Below are positions 13,695 to 20,812 of a stretch of 27,548 nt of DNA, one piece after another. Origin of the DNA: Candidatus Kaiserbacteria bacterium (GTDB taxonomy: Bacteria; Patescibacteriota; Minisyncoccia; Phycocordibacterales; UBA918); assembly GCA_007116965.1 (NCBI GenBank), contig SKHJ01000048.1:1-27548 (forward strand). Direction: 5' to 3'. Positions within the stretch are counted from its first letter, which is position 1, and every line of letters begins with the position of its first letter. Under the pieces are notes generated by a model that saw only the letters and a program-made list of their open reading frames with translations, did not search any database and had not been told where the DNA came from. The translations under genes were made by a program, and so were the position numbers.

Positions 13695-14534
13695 CGTATT
13701 GGGTAGACGTAGCTCATTATCGTCAGTAACTTCAATTAACCCTTCTGCTTGTAAGCGCGCGAGCGCTGTGTCAATGCGGCCTGGAGCAAAGTCAAATTTC
13801 CGCGACAACTCATTTACTGGAACGCTTTGGGAATTGGCCAGCAGACGGACGATGGCACCTCGTATCTCACGATCGCTCCCTACGAAGCGCGACTGCGTAC
13901 TATATGACTTCGCTTGACGGTTTCGGTTGCCGTGCGCTTGCTTGATATACGCCCCATAATCCATCAGGGCCCAATACCATTCGCGAGGCTGTTGGCTATC
14001 AACAGTCTTGGCGATGAGTGAGATAAGTTCTTTTTCACTGACATTACCACGCTTAGGGAAAAAGTGATGGAGATAGACTGTGCGTAGATTGGTCTCTATC
14101 AATACTGTTGGCTGGCGGTACGCGAAGGCAGCAATTGCAGCTGCAGTATACGGACCGATGCCTGGCAACTTCTCTAGATCAACCGTCGAGCGCGGCCAGC
14201 GACCTGAATATTTTTCCCGTACCATTCCGGCACACTGCCACAGTGACTTAGCCCGACGGTTATATCCCAACCCTTGCCACGACCGAAGGACCGACGCTAA
14301 GTCAGCTTCAGCCAATCGCTTGGTGCTAGGGAACTGTCGAAGAAATTCTTGATACTTTGGTACCACTCGGCTGACCTGCGTTTGTTGTAACATCACTTCT
14401 GAGACCGCGATGCGATAGGGGTCACTGGTATGCCGCCACGGCAGGTGATGTCTGCCGTGTTGGTAGTAATGACCCCACACACGAGCACGAAATCTAGCAA
14501 TCTGGCGATTGTTAGGCGAAGAGTTGTTTGTCAT
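13677..14534 (-). CDS. mutY: MutY-like A/G-specific adenine glycosylase lacking the Fe-S cluster
   Basis: MutY removes adenine mispaired with guanine or 8-oxoguanine. With ATG 14534 the protein has 285 residues. Visible are LPWR (31-34), SEVMLQQTQVSRV with the catalytic Glu at E46, WQGLGYNRRAKSL (86-98) and the helix-hairpin-helix LPGIGPYTAAAIAAF (123-137). Two departures stand out. The Asp of the usual D-G-N-V motif is replaced in LIETNLRTV (E147). The four cysteines that hold [4Fe-4S] after ALMDYGA are absent, with AHGNRNRQAKSYSTQSRF instead. The C-terminus (about 218-285) looks like a winged helix. Cluster-less forms are known in some lineages. The start overlaps the photolyase end by 23 bases, so the two are co-translated. 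ATG 14570 is an alternative start. Confidence 0.88.
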   Translation of the reverse strand: MTNNSSPNNRQIARFRARVWGHYYQHGRHHLPWRHTSDPYRIAVSEVMLQQTQVSRVVPKYQEFLRQFPSTKRLAEADLASVLRSWQGLGYNRRAKSLWQCAGMVREKYSGRWPRSTVDLEKLPGIGPYTAAAIAAFAYRQPTVLIETNLRTVYLHHFFPKRGNVSEKELISLIAKTVDSQQPREWYWALMDYGAYIKQAHGNRNRQAKSYSTQSRFVGSDREIRGAIVRLLANSQSVPVNELSRKFDFAPGRIDTALARLQAEGLIEVTDDNELRLPNTLLGIN

Positions 14535-15879
14535 ATGTTTGGTACCGATCAATATAGGCCTGTACATCAAACTTGCGCTTTGCTCCGTTAAAATTCATGT
14601 AGCGTATCTTGCCAAACACCGGACGCTCGGTCCACGCGCGGTCATGCACCCCGGCAATCGACCACATTACACCCACTACTCCGTTCGGGTCAGTACCATC
14701 GAGTTCGTAGCGATCATTGAGGTACAAAGCTATCTCGATTGCCTCCTCCGGAGACGTGGTCCACTCTAGGATCTTTTTGGCCCAGTACATTCGACACCAG
14801 CCGTGCATTTTTCCTTCTTGTGTCATTTGTCGCTGCATAGCATTCCAAAGATCATCGTGTGTCTGTGCTTGCTCAAACTGTTCACGAGTATAGACGTACT
14901 CGCGCGGATCATCACGATGTTCATCAAGTGTCTGCTGTGCCCATGGGTGGGCACCAGCGAGGACATCATAGTTTTGGTTATAGAAACAGAAGTTATCAGT
15001 CAACTCACGGCGGACTGTTAATTCCTCAAGGTATGCTTCCTTGTCTGTACGCGGTAAATCACTGACTTGTACCGTACGGGCGACCCGCTGGGCACTGAGC
15101 TGACCAAAGTGCAGGTATGGTGAAAGATGAGACAGACAGTTCAAGTTCGGGTCGTTTCGGTTGGTAGCGTACCCGACACCCGTCGACACAAATTGCTTTA
15201 GTCGTGCCAAGCCAGCCCCAGTACCAGGTGAAAGCCAGCTAACCGGTGACACTGCGGTATCGCCAGTTATTGTGTGTTGTACTTCATCCCAATCTACTAC
15301 GGGTGCTGGGCGGGTGGACCACCGACTCACGGTCTCCGGTAGTCGCGGGATGTCGACCAACCAGGATTTGAGTTGTCGCTGCAGTTTTGGTCGAAAGGTG
15401 TACGCAGCGAACTCTTGCTTATCACTCGCCAGCCAAACCGGAACGATGTTGTGAGCATCGATCTCTGTTAATCGCACCGGTAGTGTAGCTGCGACAGCTT
15501 CGCGCCAAGCATCGGTGAAGCGAAGTGGATTCTGATCTACCACCACCTCCCCAATTTGGTGCTGCGCAACGAAGGTAGGAATGGTCTCTATCGGTTCGCC
15601 ACGCAACAAAACGAATGGAATGTTGTGAGCTTCCAGCGAGCCAGCCACCTCAGCCAGACCACGAAACATAAAATCATAGTGCCGCTGCGTAGTATGACCA
15701 AATTTTGAGACAAGGTTGAAAGCGACGACCACTGGCACCTGTCGTTCATTGGCTACCGTCACAGCGTAGTGTAATGCCCAATTGTCAATTGCTCGTTGAT
15801 CACGCTGCATCCAATACAAGACTGGGCCATTAGCAGCAACTGGCTGCTGGTTACGGTACCGCAAACGTTTATGCTCCAT
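14512..15879 (-). CDS. phr: Class II CPD photolyase (deoxyribodipyrimidine photolyase)
   Basis: This flavoenzyme uses light to split cyclobutane pyrimidine dimers. The 455-residue length fits class II. The N-terminal Rossmann-like antenna domain opens with VLYWMQRDQRAIDNWAL (about 20-36). The FAD domain is highly conserved: NLNCLSHLSPYLHFGQLSAQ, then EELTVRRELTDNFCFYN, then MHGWCRMYWAKKILEW, LNDRYELDGTDPNGVVGVMW and RPVFGKIRYMN. This string is diagnostic of class II rather than class I enzymes. An AGGAGGT at 15888-15894 sits 11 bases before the ATG, the best Shine-Dalgarno in the window. It also precedes a six-codon frame MIHYGA that overlaps the start. The gene is coupled to the mutY-like gene. 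Confidence 0.97.
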   Translation of the reverse strand: MEHKRLRYRNQQPVAANGPVLYWMQRDQRAIDNWALHYAVTVANERQVPVVVAFNLVSKFGHTTQRHYDFMFRGLAEVAGSLEAHNIPFVLLRGEPIETIPTFVAQHQIGEVVVDQNPLRFTDAWREAVAATLPVRLTEIDAHNIVPVWLASDKQEFAAYTFRPKLQRQLKSWLVDIPRLPETVSRWSTRPAPVVDWDEVQHTITGDTAVSPVSWLSPGTGAGLARLKQFVSTGVGYATNRNDPNLNCLSHLSPYLHFGQLSAQRVARTVQVSDLPRTDKEAYLEELTVRRELTDNFCFYNQNYDVLAGAHPWAQQTLDEHRDDPREYVYTREQFEQAQTHDDLWNAMQRQMTQEGKMHGWCRMYWAKKILEWTTSPEEAIEIALYLNDRYELDGTDPNGVVGVMWSIAGVHDRAWTERPVFGKIRYMNFNGAKRKFDVQAYIDRYQTYDKQLFA

Positions 15880-15923
15880 AATGAATCATTACCTCCTGTA
15901 ATACGTAGTGAACTCTATGAATA

Positions 15924-16622
15924 TTACTGTATCTGGTAGATGACGTCTTTGCGCTCCACGACAACCTCCCAACCGCAACGCACCGCATACGTGTACAATT
16001 TTTGGTTGGGGTTAAAGCAGATCTGACGCGTGACTGACTCAAGCAATGAAATATCGCCGTCGGTATCACCGACCGCCAGTGATCGTTCGGGATCAACCGC
16101 ATTGCGGTCGTATACCCGGTGAACGATGTTGGCTTTATTGGCAATTAGATGTTCGTCAGTCACCACCCCGGTAAAGCGATCTTGCGGACCAATCTCGTAC
16201 AATCGACCGTACACTTTATCAAACCCATATTCAGCACAAAATGGATCAAGTACCGTCTTGGGTGATTGTGAGATGGCCACCAAAAAATACCCCTCCTGCT
16301 TCAAATTCCGTATCAGATCTCGGGTGTACCGATATACTTGTCGACTCTGCACCGACACCACTCGACGCCCCACGTCTGCCAACTGACCGTAGTGCACTCC
16401 CTTGATGGCGTCCAAATACGCTGCCACCACTGCATTGATATATTCGTCGTACGTACCTTCACGATCCTGCCAGGCTATGTAGGCTGGTTGATATTGGTCA
16501 CGCACCACTGGTGGAAAGATTTCTTCAGCAATCATCTGTTCGACAATCGCAATCAACAAACTGGATCGAAAGACCGTCCCGTCAATATCAAAGAACGCGA
16601 CCGGTTGTAAATCTGTACTCAT
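15924..16622 (-). CDS. HAD superfamily phosphatase, SerB/HAD-IB type
   Basis: The 232-residue protein carries all HAD motifs. Motif I is FFDIDGTVF (nucleophile D12, acid/base D14). Motif II is the Ser of VAISQSPKTVLDPF. A lysine in NKANIVHRV serves as motif III. Motif IV is AVGDTDGDISLLESV. The helical cap after motif I and the IB-type layout resemble phosphoserine phosphatase-like enzymes and the HAD-IB family acting on phosphorylated small molecules or lipid headgroups. The substrate is not deducible. The gene lies 19 bases after the SH3-domain gene and 44 bases before the photolyase gene, in one minus-strand run. Confidence 0.9.
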   Translation of the reverse strand: MSTDLQPVAFFDIDGTVFRSSLLIAIVEQMIAEEIFPPVVRDQYQPAYIAWQDREGTYDEYINAVVAAYLDAIKGVHYGQLADVGRRVVSVQSRQVYRYTRDLIRNLKQEGYFLVAISQSPKTVLDPFCAEYGFDKVYGRLYEIGPQDRFTGVVTDEHLIANKANIVHRVYDRNAVDPERSLAVGDTDGDISLLESVTRQICFNPNQKLYTYAVRCGWEVVVERKDVIYQIQ

Positions 16623-16641
16623 ACAATATCAATTTGGCTAG

Positions 16642-17463
16642 CTATATTTTTATCAAAAATTTTGGATCAAGTGCCCGCCACTCTTCATTGGTAAAGCTAC
16701 GCTGTTCAAACATACCATCATTGACCCCAGTCATACCCATTATCTCTACGGTCTCTTCGGGAGTGACTGCTTGGACATAGACCAGTTGGGCCACCCCAGC
16801 TGCATCGGTATACTCCATTACTGCACCCGTCAGCGGAACACGGCTGACATGGACAGACTCTACTGTACGTAATATTTCACTCCAACGACCCGGCGTGCGT
16901 GGTCGCACCGGTGGCCAAGGAAAGGACTTTTTTGCCTGTAGCAGTTTGTACCACACGTACTCACAATTAAGGAGCGGTCGCTGGAGAACACCAGCACCAA
17001 ACTCATCGTCAATGACCGTTCGTAGTTTTAGGGTTTCAGGATGATGCGCGTCATACACTTGGCCAGCTTGAAACGATGGAAATACTTCACTTTCATCAAC
17101 AGCAAGGTGGATGCGCTCGGTCCAACCCTCTAAATCGTGACCACGAATGTGCACCCAACCTTCACGCTCACCAACAACCGTTACCGCCATACCATACGAA
17201 TACGTGCCAATCAACGTATCGAGGACAAAAGCTGGACGGAGATAGCACGGAGTCTGCGGATACGCGATGTATACCGTCTGCTCTAAGTGCAGAGGTTTTT
17301 GGATAATTGGCTGTACAGTCGAGGTAGTTGTGCTCGTTTGGGGCGGGAGCACGAGCGATTCGGCTGTGTTTGATGAGGCTGGAGTAACCACCAGCGGATA
17401 CCCTGTGACTTCGTATTTGATAAACCGCCAGAGATCACCGACCACTTCCTTGAAGACTTGCAT
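16642..17463 (-). CDS. Unknown protein with a bacterial SH3-like domain
   Basis: I do not recognise the full-length family. From ATG 17463 the protein has 273 residues. The N-terminus (about 1-30) is weakly amphipathic, followed by a Ser/Thr/Pro-rich linker (about 29-58). Residues about 64-120 look like an SH3b fold: YIAYPQTPCYLRPAFVLDT then YGMAVTVVGEREGWVHIRG and GWTERIHLA. Such domains usually bind cell-wall peptides. The C-terminal 150 residues have no clear match. The first in-frame ATG is at 17472, but an extended -10 (TGGTATAGT, 17471-17479) ends only seven bases before ATG 17463, so a leaderless start there is preferred. It heads the HAD-photolyase-mutY run. Confidence 0.7.
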   Translation of the reverse strand: MQVFKEVVGDLWRFIKYEVTGYPLVVTPASSNTAESLVLPPQTSTTTSTVQPIIQKPLHLEQTVYIAYPQTPCYLRPAFVLDTLIGTYSYGMAVTVVGEREGWVHIRGHDLEGWTERIHLAVDESEVFPSFQAGQVYDAHHPETLKLRTVIDDEFGAGVLQRPLLNCEYVWYKLLQAKKSFPWPPVRPRTPGRWSEILRTVESVHVSRVPLTGAVMEYTDAAGVAQLVYVQAVTPEETVEIMGMTGVNDGMFEQRSFTNEEWRALDPKFLIKI

Positions 17464-17470
17464 GCAAACC

Positions 17471-17479
17471 ACTATACCA
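17471..17479 (-). promoter_or_regulatory. Extended -10 promoter of the SH3-HAD-phr-mutY run
   Basis: Minus-strand TGGTATAGT (TGn plus TATAGT) ends seven bases before ATG 17463 and overlaps the alternative ATG at 17472. It therefore decides the start: the mRNA would begin at about 17464. Confidence 0.5.
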
Positions 17480-17527
17480 TGAGTATCTCTCCAGATTCAC
17501 TTGACGCCTATGGTCACAATATGTGGT

Positions 17528-17590
17528 AAACTTCCCAGTGCCAAGAGCGCAGGGCGTTAGGCATACAATGGACCAGTGAATCTTGCTAGC
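17528..17590. repeat. Dispersed intergenic repeat, copy B
   Basis: This copy is related to 8143-8217 in the same orientation, with the identical core CAGTGCCAAGAGC at 17536-17548 and similar flanks. The middle is about 12 bases shorter than copy A, and the long inverted repeat of copy A is not kept. A terminator-like hairpin follows on the plus strand. Confidence 0.55.
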
Positions 17591-17594
17591 AATG

Positions 17595-17621
17595 GTGCCG
17601 GCCACCGCCGGCACGTGTTTT
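17595..17621 (+). terminator. Terminator-like hairpin downstream of repeat copy B
   Basis: GTGCCGGC (17595-17602) and GCCGGCAC (17607-17614) form a perfect 8-bp stem with loop CACC, followed by GTGTTTTATT. No plus-strand protein gene precedes it, so it may end a short untranslated RNA that includes repeat copy B. Confidence 0.55.
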
Positions 17622-17638
17622 ATTAGTCTCATGCATCC

Positions 17639-17702
17639 CAACCCCACTTTTTCCTCACCTTTTTCCCTTAGTTCACTTTCGACAAAGGAAAAAGTGGAGT
17701 TG
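17639..17702. repeat. 16-bp imperfect inverted repeat downstream of the bactofilin-like gene
   Basis: CAACCCCACTTTTTCC (17639-17654) and GGAAAAAGTGGAGTTG (17687-17702) are complementary except at one position. A second TTTTTCCC block in the loop can compete for pairing. It lies 25 bases after the bactofilin-like stop and may serve as its transcript end. Confidence 0.55.
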
Positions 17703-17727
17703 AGCGTTCTGGACGAGACTAGTAAAC

Positions 17728-18858
17728 CTAACGGTGGTACAAAGCGCGCGCCAGACCACCTAAGACTGTGGTCAATGTCAATAAGATCAATACAGGGCCG
17801 AGTATCGGTACCAGGACCATAATAAACAAGATCAGACAACCTATAAAGATAGCTAACGGATCAAATTGTTGTCGTTTAAGGACAAACCTACCAAACAAAA
17901 TACCTAGGAACGGACCAGACAGAGCTATAGCGCCCAATAGAAGCAAGAGGTAGGTAATGAGCAGGAAGCCGCCGACCAAGGAGCCAAGAATACTGACAAA
18001 GAAAAGAACAATGACAAGGGGTGTGAATAGTAATACACCAAACCCTATCAATGAATTGAGTAGGATAGTGTCTGTGATCGGAAAGAGTAATCGCATCATC
18101 CGTTGGCGCCAGATCAAATAGAAGCTCAGGGCCGTAAACAATACTACGAGCAAAGGAATGAGTAGATCTTGAGCTCGCTCGGCGACAGTCTGAGAAGTGT
18201 CTGGTGGTGTCCGCTTATTCACTTGACCGGCTACTACGCTGTTCTGCGCCCGCTGTATTTCTTGTGTGCTCTCGTATAAAACATCACCTTCTATCTGAGC
18301 TCGATCACCGAGGGTCAGTTGATTGACTTTAATGTCTACATCACCTCCTATCTCACCATCGATGCGCAGCCTTGTCACTCGACCCATTATTGTCCCTCCG
18401 ACCGAACCAACAATCTCCACGTCATTGGCATAGAGTAGGACATCACCCTCAATATGCGCACTTGAGAGTACCTTCACTGACCCTGCCACCACTGTCAAGT
18501 TGCCACCTATTCGATCAGCCACAACCGCTTCTCCAGCCAGTATCCGGACATCATCTGATGTTGAACCATGGAACTGTACGGTACCAGCGATGACCAATGC
18601 ATCCTCAGACACTGTTCCATTATTGGTAACCGTACTCCCTAGCGCAAACCAATCACCTTGTATCTCTCCGGAGTTCGATACTTTATTGCCGACACTATAG
18701 AAATTCCCTTCGACGAGCTGGTCAGTACTTACCGAGACACTTTCTTCGACTCGCACAACGGTCTGAGCCTCGCTGAACAATGGAAAGCTAAGTCCAAACG
18801 TAAAGAGGACCGCAAATATATATAGTCCATTTCGGGCAGTAAAGCTTGTTATCTTCAT
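17728..18858 (-). CDS. Bactofilin-like beta-helix protein with C-terminal membrane domain
   Basis: The 376-residue protein begins with a signal peptide (about 1-31, ending near FSEAQ). Residues about 40-205 are short repeated turns rich in G, N, D, V and I (NSGEIQGDWFALGS, NNGTVSEDALVIAG, GGNLTVVAGSVKV, IEGDVLLYANDVEI). They predict a right-handed beta-helix of the polymer-forming (bactofilin) type. Five or so hydrophobic segments follow (about 228-250, 258-375). The helix would face outside and the rest would sit in the membrane. Classical bactofilins are cytosolic, so this is the envelope variant. A promoter with TTGCAG-17-TATACT (18876-18904) and a 17-base distance from the -10 to ATG serves it. 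Confidence 0.85.
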   Translation of the reverse strand: MKITSFTARNGLYIFAVLFTFGLSFPLFSEAQTVVRVEESVSVSTDQLVEGNFYSVGNKVSNSGEIQGDWFALGSTVTNNGTVSEDALVIAGTVQFHGSTSDDVRILAGEAVVADRIGGNLTVVAGSVKVLSSAHIEGDVLLYANDVEIVGSVGGTIMGRVTRLRIDGEIGGDVDIKVNQLTLGDRAQIEGDVLYESTQEIQRAQNSVVAGQVNKRTPPDTSQTVAERAQDLLIPLLVVLFTALSFYLIWRQRMMRLLFPITDTILLNSLIGFGVLLFTPLVIVLFFVSILGSLVGGFLLITYLLLLLGAIALSGPFLGILFGRFVLKRQQFDPLAIFIGCLILFIMVLVPILGPVLILLTLTTVLGGLARALYHR

Positions 18859-18875
18859 AAACGTTGTTCTGCGTG

Positions 18876-18904
18876 AGTATAGCGGGGCAAGAGGAACTCT
18901 GCAA
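18876..18904 (-). promoter_or_regulatory. Promoter of the bactofilin-like gene
   Basis: Minus-strand TTGCAG (18899-18904) and TATACT (18876-18881) are separated by 17 bases. The -35 matches that of secG exactly. The leader is about 10 bases. The promoter lies between the 36-residue gene and the bactofilin-like gene, allowing independent expression. Confidence 0.75.
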
Positions 18905-18906
18905 GC

Positions 18907-19017
18907 TTATGCAATAGCGGACGCAACTGCATAATTTTGGACAAGCCAGAAAGTCACCAGGCTCAAAATTATGGCACCAGCCAGAAATGCAACCATCATT
19001 ATCAACCACCGACGCAT
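18907..19017 (-). CDS. Small single-span membrane protein (36 residues)
   Basis: ATG at 19017 follows the stop of the upstream 56-residue gene by two bases, which suggests translational coupling. The product MRRWLIMMVAFLAGAIILSL, continuing VTFWLVQNYAVASAIA, has a positive start and one hydrophobic helix of about 22 residues. It fits no known family. The tight spacing and membrane character support a real gene, though a frame this short is weak evidence by itself. Confidence 0.55.
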   Translation of the reverse strand: MRRWLIMMVAFLAGAIILSLVTFWLVQNYAVASAIA

Positions 19018-19019
19018 AG

Positions 19020-19190
19020 CTACTGTTCGACAACAATTGGCGTTAATAAGATACTGACCAAGATTAGGGTGACGAGCAAAAACAGAAGTGCGCCTGAAAA
19101 CCAGTAGACACGCTTCTTATCGAGTTCATAGCGGCCGGTATGCCAGTTACGGACATAGAGAAATCGGAAGACGTATTGCCAGAATGTCAT
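19020..19190 (-). CDS. Small membrane protein (56 residues)
   Basis: ATG 19190 comes six bases after the stop of the 105-residue gene. The product starts MTFWQYVFRFLYVRNWHTGR, then YELDKKRVYWF and a hydrophobic helix SGALLFLLVTLILVSILL (about 36-53), ending TPIVVEQ. The aromatic N-terminus may lie on the membrane. No family is recognised. It is flanked by two other small membrane genes in the same direction. Confidence 0.65.
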   Translation of the reverse strand: MTFWQYVFRFLYVRNWHTGRYELDKKRVYWFSGALLFLLVTLILVSILLTPIVVEQ

Positions 19191-19196
19191 AGTATT

Positions 19197-19514
19197 TTAT
19201 CGCCGTGATCGACCAAGCACTTTATATAGTGAGCCAGTACTCACTAGAATACCAATCCCTAACAGCAGTATCAACCACGGCCGTTCGTATAAGTAGGTCA
19301 CTTCAGATAATATACGTTCAAACCCAAAGAATACGGCTGCCACACCAAAGGTAGTCAGCAGCGTAAATAGTATAGGAAAACGCTCAAGCACCGAGCGTCG
19401 CAATGGTCTGACAGTAGCCTGCAGTTCCCGCTCGACAGTCTTGACCCCAGCAGCGGCATAATCGATTGTCTCAGAGACCGTAGCCGATACGGAGTGCTTT
19501 GGCGACTTGCCCAT
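19197..19514 (-). CDS. Small two-span membrane protein (105 residues)
   Basis: The protein has a hydrophilic N-terminal half with an amphipathic helix (about 10-40). Two membrane spans follow (about 45-66 and 78-98), then a basic tail GRSRR. It resembles small phage-holin-like or DUF-type membrane proteins in size, but no family can be named. It is the first of three small membrane genes. TATACT (19523-19528) lies eight bases before the ATG, predicting a leaderless transcript that begins after the htrA-like gene. Confidence 0.7.
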   Translation of the reverse strand: MGKSPKHSVSATVSETIDYAAAGVKTVERELQATVRPLRRSVLERFPILFTLLTTFGVAAVFFGFERILSEVTYLYERPWLILLLGIGILVSTGSLYKVLGRSRR

Positions 19515-19522
19515 ATGTACAC

Positions 19523-19528
19523 AGTATA
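19523..19528 (-). promoter_or_regulatory. -10 element of the small membrane-protein cluster
   Basis: TATACT on the minus strand is followed by GTGTACAT and then ATG 19514. This is the same geometry (hexamer, eight bases, ATG) seen at htpX and the MFS gene. No convincing -35 is present. Confidence 0.45.
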
Positions 19529-19543
19529 CACTATCTGTGTCGA

Positions 19544-20758
19544 CTACGGCGAAGCAGATAGTGTAGCTTGCAGGGTAATTTCTGTGTCATCACGCCAGAT
19601 TATGATCTCAACCGTCTCACCGACCGCGAAGCTACGAATCGCCTGCGCTAGTGATGTTTGGTCGAGTCGACGGTCACCAATCTGCACGATGATGTCCCCT
19701 TCTTGAATACCAGCCCGAGCAGCGGCTGAACCAGGCATCACTGCTAATTCTTCAGGTGTTTGTCCACGGTTGACCAATGCGCCGTACGATACTGGTAAGT
19801 TATTAAGCTCAGCTAGACGAGCTGTCACCGGTATATGTCGAACTCCAAGAAACGGCCGAACGATCTCACCTGTCTCCTGCACTGAGCGTACGATCTGAGC
19901 CACCATATTGGCCGGTAAGGCAAAACCGACATTCTCTGCCCGTAGCGAAGCCGCCACATTGACACCAACAACTTCTCCTCTGAGGTTGAGCAACGGGCCT
20001 CCTGAGTTGCCGAGATTGATCGCAGCATCTGTTTGAATCACTCGGTCGAGTTGTTCAATCATACCGCGCTGATCACGTGCCTGAACCGAGCGAGAGAGAC
20101 CTGACACCACCCCACGTGAGACAGAATTACGAAATTCAGCCAAAGCATTGCCAATCGCCACCACTGTCTCACCTAGCCGTAAACGGTCAGAGTCACCAAA
20201 TTGTAAGTGAGGGAATTCGGTAGCAACCTCATCGACAACCTGCAATACCGCAATATCGAAGGCGGGGTCACGTGCTAAGACCGTCACCGCGTACACCGCA
20301 CCATCAGACGTGACAATGCTGTAGCGGGCTTCGGTATCCGCAACGACGTGTCGGTTCGTCACCAGGTGACCATCAGCTGAGACAAAGAAGCCCGAGCCGC
20401 CACCTACTTCACGCTCTTCGGTACCTTGCTCACGCACTCGCGGGACACCCAAACCGCCACCAAACCAACCGAAAGGGTCAAAAATATCCTCGTAATATCT
20501 TTCGTATACCGGAACATCTCGAGTGGCAATGACCGAGACAACTGCCTGGTTGGCCGTGGCCACCATTTCGGTAATGTGTTCCTCGTAGCCCACGTTGATA
20601 ATTTGTTCGGTAGCAACCGCTTCGTTATCACCACGTTCTAACTGAGCCAACAGCAGCTGCCCCACTAGCTCGCGGCCCCACCAACCGAGTGCCGTAATAA
20701 TCACAAGGGTGCTGATAACGCTGACGATGACCAGTCTGACTTGATAAAACATTGGCAT
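19544..20758 (-). CDS. HtrA/DegP-like trypsin-type serine protease with PDZ domain
   Basis: This is an extracytoplasmic quality-control protease of the S1C family, 404 residues. An N-terminal anchor lies at about 8-27. The protease domain spans about 60-290 with the triad H137 (TNRHVV), D168 (DPAFDIAVL) and S252 (INLGNSGGPL). A Gly/Phe-rich flexible segment with GGGSGFFVSADGHLVTN precedes the histidine. One PDZ domain covers about 300-400, with GIQEGDIIVQIGDRRL. All catalytic residues are present. It lies 54 bases after a glycosidase gene and 29 bases before the small membrane-protein cluster, an envelope-themed neighbourhood. Confidence 0.96.
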   Translation of the reverse strand: MPMFYQVRLVIVSVISTLVIITALGWWGRELVGQLLLAQLERGDNEAVATEQIINVGYEEHITEMVATANQAVVSVIATRDVPVYERYYEDIFDPFGWFGGGLGVPRVREQGTEEREVGGGSGFFVSADGHLVTNRHVVADTEARYSIVTSDGAVYAVTVLARDPAFDIAVLQVVDEVATEFPHLQFGDSDRLRLGETVVAIGNALAEFRNSVSRGVVSGLSRSVQARDQRGMIEQLDRVIQTDAAINLGNSGGPLLNLRGEVVGVNVAASLRAENVGFALPANMVAQIVRSVQETGEIVRPFLGVRHIPVTARLAELNNLPVSYGALVNRGQTPEELAVMPGSAAARAGIQEGDIIVQIGDRRLDQTSLAQAIRSFAVGETVEIIIWRDDTEITLQATLSASP

Positions 20759-20812
20759 ACTCTTACTTCATCTTGTGTACGTGTTTGATACGCATACCTA
20801 ACCCTAGCTCTT

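Noticed and set aside
17435..17839. A 134-codon minus-strand frame between the SH3 gene and the bactofilin-like gene
   Set aside because: It overlaps both neighbours, the terminator hairpin and repeat copy B, and its product has no recognisable features.
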